Source: Spirochaetaceae bacterium
Lineage (GTDB): Bacteria > Spirochaetota > Spirochaetia > Treponematales > Breznakiellaceae
DNA length: 10,079 nucleotides
Direction of reading: 5' to 3'
NCBI GenBank assembly: GCA_031284085.1
Contig: JAITAM010000107.1
Span: 1 to 10,079 of the forward strand
Notes under the pieces: generated by a model
Seen by the model: only the letters and a program-made list of their open reading frames with translations
Databases searched by the model: none
Told to the model about the DNA's origin: nothing
Part shown: one piece after another, positions 6,440-10,079 of the stretch
Position numbering within the stretch: position 1 is the stretch's first letter
How the letters are laid out: each line of letters begins with the position of its first letter
Made by a program: the position numbers and the translations under genes

Positions 6440-7030
6440 ATGTATTCTTATGCTACAACGTTAGATAAAGTTGCTACCGGTAAGGCAGTTCCAGAAGAAT
6501 ATCGCGATTGTGCGGAGCGCTTATTTCCACGCAATGGAGTGAGCGGCAGACAATCTCTTAAAGAGGCAGGGATGGCTTTTGCCGATCTTTTAGGAATTGG
6601 TAACGACTATGCGCGATTATATTCCGCTTCGGGGAATGAAAAAGAAGCTTCGATTGAGCGCTTGCTCGAACATTTTCAAAACAACATAAGCCTTTTGATT
6701 CAGAAGACCTGGGTTGAAAAAGTGGATGAAGAGCGCAAAGAAAACCTTCAGGATCGTATTCCCGGTTTAATTGAATTGATCGAGCAGAATTCGTATCAGA
6801 AAGCGGTAGCGGAATTTGGGGTTATTCTTGAAGAGCTTGCCTATCTTTTCTTTGGCGCCCAGAGCCGAAAGGATGATTTTACCGAATACACATTCCGTAT
6901 TGATGATCAGATCGGGCTGTTTTGGTGGTATGGCAGCCAAATTGCCCACATGCGGGAGGATATGGTGATGGATGATGAAAGTTTGCGGGCTATTTTATTG
7001 ATAGGCCTTTGCTATCTGACTAACTTTTAG
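6440..7030 (+). CDS. Unrecognised helical protein upstream of glnS
   Basis: 196 residues from ATG 6440. I do not recognise the family. The protein looks cytoplasmic and mostly alpha-helical, with no signal peptide or membrane segment. The sequence is rich in acidic and basic helices: SIERLLEHFQNNISLLIQK (71-89), then WVEKVDEERKENLQDR (91-106) and AVAEFGVILEELAYLFFG (132-149). An aromatic pair WW (162-163) precedes SQIAHMRED (166-174). There is no cysteine cluster and no nucleotide-binding loop. The frame is open 12 codons further upstream to a TTG at 6404, but that TTG is the likely -35 box. AGGA at 6434-6437 is too close to the ATG to serve as a normal Shine-Dalgarno sequence, so leaderless initiation is more likely. 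Its stop overlaps the glnS ribosome-binding site, and only ten bases separate the two genes. Confidence 0.85.
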   Translation: MYSYATTLDKVATGKAVPEEYRDCAERLFPRNGVSGRQSLKEAGMAFADLLGIGNDYARLYSASGNEKEASIERLLEHFQNNISLLIQKTWVEKVDEERKENLQDRIPGLIELIEQNSYQKAVAEFGVILEELAYLFFGAQSRKDDFTEYTFRIDDQIGLFWWYGSQIAHMREDMVMDDESLRAILLIGLCYLTNF

Positions 7031-7040
7031 GGATTTTGAT

Positions 7041-8750
7041 ATGGCAGAAGATTACTCCGATTTTATCAGTGAATTTATCAAAGAAGATCTTGCAAGCGGC
7101 AGGTACAGCTCGGTGCTGACCCGTTTCCCGCCTGAGCCTAACGGCTGGCTTCACGTTGGACATTGTAAGGCGTGTTATGTTGATTTTTCTATGGCAGAGA
7201 AATTCGGCGGCAAGTGCAACCTTCGCTTTGACGACACCAATCCGGAAAAAGAAGATATTTCTTATGTTGAAGCGATTAAGCGCGACCTCAAGTGGCTGGG
7301 CTACGATTGGGAAGAGCGCGAGTACTACGCTTCGGACTATTATGAGTATCTGTATGAGCTGGCAGTAAAGATCATTAAAAAAGGCCATGCCTATATTGAT
7401 GATCTTTCGGATGAAGAAATCCGTGAATATCGGGGAACCGCCGTGGCGGATAAAAACAACATAACCGACACACCGCCGGGTCGTAATAGCCCGTATCGGG
7501 AGCGCAGTATAGAAGAAAACCTTGAGCTTTTCGGCCGGATGCGTGCAGGTGCTTTTGCAGATGGTGCAAAAACGCTCCGAGCAAAGATAGACATGGCGCA
7601 TCCCAACCTGCTCATGCGCGATCCGGTTATGTATAGGATACGCCGTGATTATCACTATCGCACCCAAAACGCATGGTGTATTTATCCGATGTACGATTTT
7701 GCCCACCCGCTTTCCGATGCAAAGGAAGGGATTAGCCATTCTTTATGTTCTTTAGAATATGAGATTCATAGACCCCTTTACGACTGGTTTATCCGTGAAG
7801 CTGAAGTGTTTCCTTCCCGGCAGATTGAGTTTGCACGGCTCAATTTAACCCATACGGTTCTGTCCAAGCGCTATCTTCTCAAGCTGGTGCAAGAAAAGTA
7901 CGTGAGCGGCTGGGATGATCCTCGTATGCCGACCATAGCCGGACTGCGCCGCCGAGGTTACACCGCAACGGCATTGCGTACTTTTGTCGACAAGATCGGT
8001 ATTGCCAAAACCGACAGCACTGTTGACATAGCTTTTCTTGAATACTGCCTCCGTCAAGACCTCAATAAAACATCGCCGCGGGTTATGACGGTGCTTAACC
8101 CGCTTAAACTCATCATTGAAAACTGGGAAGCGGGTAAAGTTGAAGAGTTGGAAGCAATCAACAATCCGGAAGATGAACGTGCCGGCACTCGTACCGTGGT
8201 ATTTTCACGAGAACTGTGGATAGAGCAGGATGATTTTGCCGTGGCGCCGCCGCCGAAATATTTCAGGCTTTTCCCCGGTAATAGTGTTCGGCTGCGCTAT
8301 GGCTATATTGTTACCTGCACCGGTTTTGACACGGATCCGCAAACCAAAGCCGTAACCGCGGTGCGATGCACCTATGATCCGGCAACACGTGGCGGTAATG
8401 CACCGGATAACCGCATAGTAAAAAGTACCATACACTGGCTGTCAGCCGCCCACGCTATACATATTGAAGTGCGCCACTATGACTATCTGTTCAAGGCGGA
8501 CAAACCAATGGAAACGGCGCCCGGCGCCACCTTTCTTGACAATCTAAATCCTCATTCTTTGGAACTTATTCCGGATGCCTATGCGGAGCCGTGTCTTGCT
8601 AAAGCCGTTTCCGGTGACCGTTACCAGTTTGAACGTCTGGGTTATTTTGTCCGCGACCTTGATTGCGGTGTCGATGGCCGACCGGTTTTCAACAAAACGC
8701 TGGGACTTAGAGACACATGGGCAAAAGAGCAGAAAAAGGCCGGTGTCTAA
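7041..8750 (+). CDS. glnS: Glutaminyl-tRNA synthetase
   Basis: Class I aminoacyl-tRNA synthetase that attaches glutamine directly to tRNA-Gln in the cytoplasm. 569 residues, close to the 550-residue family norm. The catalytic HIGH motif is HVGH (38-41) inside PPEPNGWLHVGH, and the KMSKS loop is VLSKR (273-277). Both wordings are those of GlnRS rather than bacterial GluRS. Residues from about 350 to the end form the two beta-barrel anticodon-binding domain. The C-terminus GLRDTWAKEQKKAGV contains the family's closing GLRDTW, but its last residues (AGV) are encoded by sequence that belongs to a second, out-of-frame copy of the gene's tail starting at 8737. The Shine-Dalgarno AGGGA (7029-7033) lies seven bases before the ATG and overlaps the stop of the preceding gene, so coupled translation is likely. 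The potassium channel gene follows after 95 bases without an obvious terminator. Confidence 0.96.
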   Translation: MAEDYSDFISEFIKEDLASGRYSSVLTRFPPEPNGWLHVGHCKACYVDFSMAEKFGGKCNLRFDDTNPEKEDISYVEAIKRDLKWLGYDWEEREYYASDYYEYLYELAVKIIKKGHAYIDDLSDEEIREYRGTAVADKNNITDTPPGRNSPYRERSIEENLELFGRMRAGAFADGAKTLRAKIDMAHPNLLMRDPVMYRIRRDYHYRTQNAWCIYPMYDFAHPLSDAKEGISHSLCSLEYEIHRPLYDWFIREAEVFPSRQIEFARLNLTHTVLSKRYLLKLVQEKYVSGWDDPRMPTIAGLRRRGYTATALRTFVDKIGIAKTDSTVDIAFLEYCLRQDLNKTSPRVMTVLNPLKLIIENWEAGKVEELEAINNPEDERAGTRTVVFSRELWIEQDDFAVAPPPKYFRLFPGNSVRLRYGYIVTCTGFDTDPQTKAVTAVRCTYDPATRGGNAPDNRIVKSTIHWLSAAHAIHIEVRHYDYLFKADKPMETAPGATFLDNLNPHSLELIPDAYAEPCLAKAVSGDRYQFERLGYFVRDLDCGVDGRPVFNKTLGLRDTWAKEQKKAGV

Positions 8751-8796
8751 CCGGACTGTGGGTCTACGGGATACTTGGAACAAGATCAAGGAAAAG
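8737..8796 (+). pseudogene. Second, diverged out-of-frame copy of the glnS 3' end
   Basis: 8737-8796 encodes RPVSNRTVGLRDTWNKIKEK, which matches RPVFNKTLGLRDTWAKEQKK encoded by the glnS end at 8679-8738. The offset is 58 bases, so the second copy is one frame away from glnS. In the shared GLRDTW, five of six codons differ only at synonymous positions; over the last 16 codons about 28 of 48 bases agree. The glnS stop codon TAA (8748-8750) falls inside this copy, in the other frame. From memory, the E. coli enzyme ends in FNRTVGLRDTWAK, closer to this second copy than to the one in frame. The copy's frame stays open to a TGA at 8869-8871, adding lysine/arginine-rich HKRLKELPWRESREN. It has no start codon of its own and is read as a remnant. 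Confidence 0.85.
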
Positions 8797-8845
8797 CACA
8801 AGCGCCTAAAAGAACTTCCATGGCGCGAGAGTCGGGAGAACGTTT

Positions 8846-9673
8846 ATGATACGGAGAAAACGAATTTTTGAAATCCTTGAACGAGGCACGCCGGGTGATA
8901 CGGCAAGCGTTATAGTTGACTATGGGATCATCATTGTCATTGTGCTTAACATTGCAGCGGTGATTATCAGTTCCTTTAACGATCTGCCGGACATACTGAA
9001 ACAAGGCTTAACCATCTTTGAGTACATCTCTATTGCGATTTTCACCGTGGAATATGCCTTACGCGTCTGGACCGCTCCCTACAAATATCCGGACACACGC
9101 TTTCCTTACCTCCGATATATCACGTCTTTTATGGCGGTGATCGATCTCTGCGCCATCTTACCTTTTTATTTGCCTTTTATCGTAGGGGTGGATCTCAGGA
9201 TTCTGCGGATACTGCGTTTGTTCCGGCTCCTTCGGATCTTCAAACTAAACCGCTACAATAACGCCGTTGAGCTTATCGCTCAGGTGTTCAAAGGGGAAAA
9301 AGAAAAGATCCTCACCACTATCTTTATGACCGGCTTAATGCTCTTGCTCGCTTCTTCGGTGATGTACTATATAGAAAATACCGCACAGCCGGACAAATTT
9401 CCCAATATCATCGCTACCCTCTGGTGGGCAATAGCAACTCTCACCACAGTTGGATACGGTGATGTATATCCGATTACCAATATTGGGAAGGTTTTAAGCG
9501 GGGTGATCGCTCTTTTAGGCATAGGCCTCGTGGCCCTCCCCGCAGGGATCATCAGCTCAGGCTTTATCAAGGCCATAAGCAAGGAAGAGCAGGCCGCGCA
9601 GGAAGGGACTCCGAAAGAAACTAATCCAGGGACTAAACGGATCTGTCCCCATTGCGGCAAAGAGATCGAATAA
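8846..9673 (+). CDS. Voltage-gated potassium channel, six transmembrane segments
   Basis: Inner-membrane ion channel subunit of 275 residues, expected to form tetramers. S1 is about 21-43, S2 about 55-75 with acidic E69, S3 about 91-114 with D100. S4 carries a basic residue at every third position: R118, R121, R124, R127, R130, K133 and R136, the classical voltage-sensor pattern. S5 is about 154-177, the pore helix about 188-199, and the selectivity filter TTVGYGD is 200-206, diagnostic for potassium. S6 is about 213-232 with a PAG hinge (222-224). The short cytoplasmic tail ends in CPHCGKEIE, a single CxxC knuckle (C267, C270) that could bind metal only by pairing between subunits. The Shine-Dalgarno GGAG (8835-8838) lies seven bases before ATG 8846, inside the open frame that continues from the glnS tail remnant. 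It is probably co-transcribed with glnS; no promoter of its own is evident. Confidence 0.94.
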   Translation: MIRRKRIFEILERGTPGDTASVIVDYGIIIVIVLNIAAVIISSFNDLPDILKQGLTIFEYISIAIFTVEYALRVWTAPYKYPDTRFPYLRYITSFMAVIDLCAILPFYLPFIVGVDLRILRILRLFRLLRIFKLNRYNNAVELIAQVFKGEKEKILTTIFMTGLMLLLASSVMYYIENTAQPDKFPNIIATLWWAIATLTTVGYGDVYPITNIGKVLSGVIALLGIGLVALPAGIISSGFIKAISKEEQAAQEGTPKETNPGTKRICPHCGKEIE

Positions 9674-9939
9674 GAAGCGATCTTTCAAGAGACGGCTTTT
9701 CCACCGCTTCAGCACCAAAAACCTTACTGTAAGTTTCAAATGCCACAATAGGTATCTCTCATTTCCAAGATAACTCTCAATCTTCTCTTCCATTACCACA
9801 TCAGTATCGTGCGGCATATTTTTTACACTTCGCTTGCTTTGCTTGCTCACATTGACTGAGGACGGCCTGATATAGCTTCCTCCTCTCCAGCCATCTGCCA
9901 CAAGATCGCACGCAAATGCAACCAGAAAGATATAGATCA

Positions 9940-9990
9940 AGGTCTGACCTGCCCTGCTTGCACCGAAGCTTAGGAACAGGCTGGCCTGAA
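9940..9990 (+). repeat. Short fragment of the dispersed intergenic element
   Basis: AAGGTCTGACCTG (9940-9952) repeats the AGGTCTGACC motif found at 20-29 and 3693-3702. It is followed by CTGCTTGCA and then GCTTAGGAACAGGCTGGCCTG (9968-9988), a version of the CCTTTGAAACAGGCTGGCCTG block ending the 26-257 repeat. The central GATACAA and GCCGTACGGC blocks are missing, so this is partial. It again lies directly upstream of a promoter. Confidence 0.6.
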
Positions 9991-10004
9991 AAGTATTAGT
10001 GTGG

Positions 10005-10010
10005 TATAGT
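10005..10010 (+). promoter_or_regulatory. Probable -10 box of the last gene
   Basis: TATAGT at 10005-10010, nine bases before ATG 10020, predicts a leader of only about three bases. No good -35 hexamer is seen at 17 bases upstream (TGGCCT, the end of the repeat fragment), and there is no Shine-Dalgarno sequence. Confidence 0.35.
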
Positions 10011-10019
10011 AATTCCATT

Positions 10020-10079
10020 ATGGATATATGGCAAGAAACAGGTTCTGTACGGTTTTCAGATATTGATCGTTCCGATCGA
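10020..10079 (+). CDS. Start of a gene cut by the window edge, possibly acyl-ACP thioesterase
   Basis: Twenty codons from ATG 10020 run open to the edge and encode MDIWQETGSVRFSDIDRSDR. The VRFSDIDR wording resembles the first strand of hot-dog-fold thioesterases such as acyl-ACP thioesterases, which release fatty acids from acyl carrier protein. The fragment is too short to be certain and could belong to another hot-dog protein. A -10-like TATAGT stands nine bases upstream and no Shine-Dalgarno sequence is present, the same arrangement as at aroA and coaW, which supports this ATG as a real start. Confidence 0.5.
   Translation, partial: MDIWQETGSVRFSDIDRSDR

Larger units (their letters stand above)
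9674..10019. other. Gene-free spacer, possibly decayed sequence
   Basis: 346 bases after the channel gene. One minus-strand frame is open from 10018 down into the channel gene, but it starts inside repeat-like and promoter sequence, has no Shine-Dalgarno sequence, and overlaps the channel by over 100 bases. A second minus-strand frame gives protein-like text, EIPIVAFETYSKVFGAEAVE, just after a TGA. This suggests a frameshifted remnant, but I cannot identify it. No terminator for the channel gene is evident. The right end holds a repeat fragment and a promoter-like -10 box. Confidence 0.5.

Noticed and set aside
8575..8871. A 98-codon + strand open frame overlapping the glnS end and the channel start, as a separate small gene.
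   Set aside because: Its first half is glnS in another frame and its second half is the diverged glnS tail; it is better explained as a remnant than as a gene.
9557..10018. A 153-codon minus-strand open frame at the right end.
   Set aside because: It overlaps the potassium channel by over 100 bases, begins in promoter-like and repeat sequence, and has no Shine-Dalgarno sequence or recognisable domain.

Overview
The window reads as a piece of a spirochaete chromosome, most likely an oral Treponema of moderate G+C. This is inference from the long eukaryote-type isoleucyl-tRNA synthetase, a type II pantothenate kinase, a glutaminyl-tRNA synthetase and the repeat-filled intergenic spaces; no rRNA or other species marker is present. 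All seven genes lie on the + strand: six complete and one cut by the right edge. I see no tRNA, rRNA, CRISPR array, intact insertion sequence, phage gene or recognisable defence system.

Layout. 1-257 holds two tandem 116-bp copies of a repeat, running up to the promoter of ileS (303-3488). ileS ends at a strong hairpin terminator (3541-3578). 3489-4127 carries no convincing gene but is dense in repeats: an inverted copy of the element, a 21-bp minisatellite of about seven units, a long perfect hairpin, and further copies in the + direction including a 36-bp tandem pair. These stop just before the promoter of aroA (4128-5399, EPSP synthase, shikimate pathway). Next come coaW (5586-6395, type II pantothenate kinase, first step of CoA synthesis), an unrecognised helical protein (6440-7030) and glnS (7041-8750). 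The last two are closely spaced, and the glnS ribosome-binding site overlaps the stop codon upstream. A six-helix voltage-gated potassium channel follows (8846-9673). Then comes a decayed stretch with another repeat fragment, and the first 20 codons of a gene that may be an acyl-ACP thioesterase (10020 onward).

The genes are housekeeping and unrelated in pathway: two aminoacyl-tRNA synthetases, one aromatic amino acid enzyme, one cofactor enzyme and one ion channel. Only the unknown protein and glnS, with possibly the channel, look like one transcript.

The most interesting points are these. (1) A second, diverged copy of the glnS 3' end lies out of frame just after glnS. Its codons differ at synonymous sites while the peptide is kept, which suggests allelic replacement or an old duplication. 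(2) Four starts (aroA, coaW, the unknown gene and the last partial gene) lack a Shine-Dalgarno sequence and have a -10-like box 7-9 bases before the ATG, the geometry of leaderless mRNAs. The genes at 303, 7041 and 8846 have clear Shine-Dalgarno sequences. (3) The dispersed hairpin-rich repeat family sits immediately upstream of three promoters. (4) The three base changes within the 21-bp minisatellite are all silent in one minus-strand frame.
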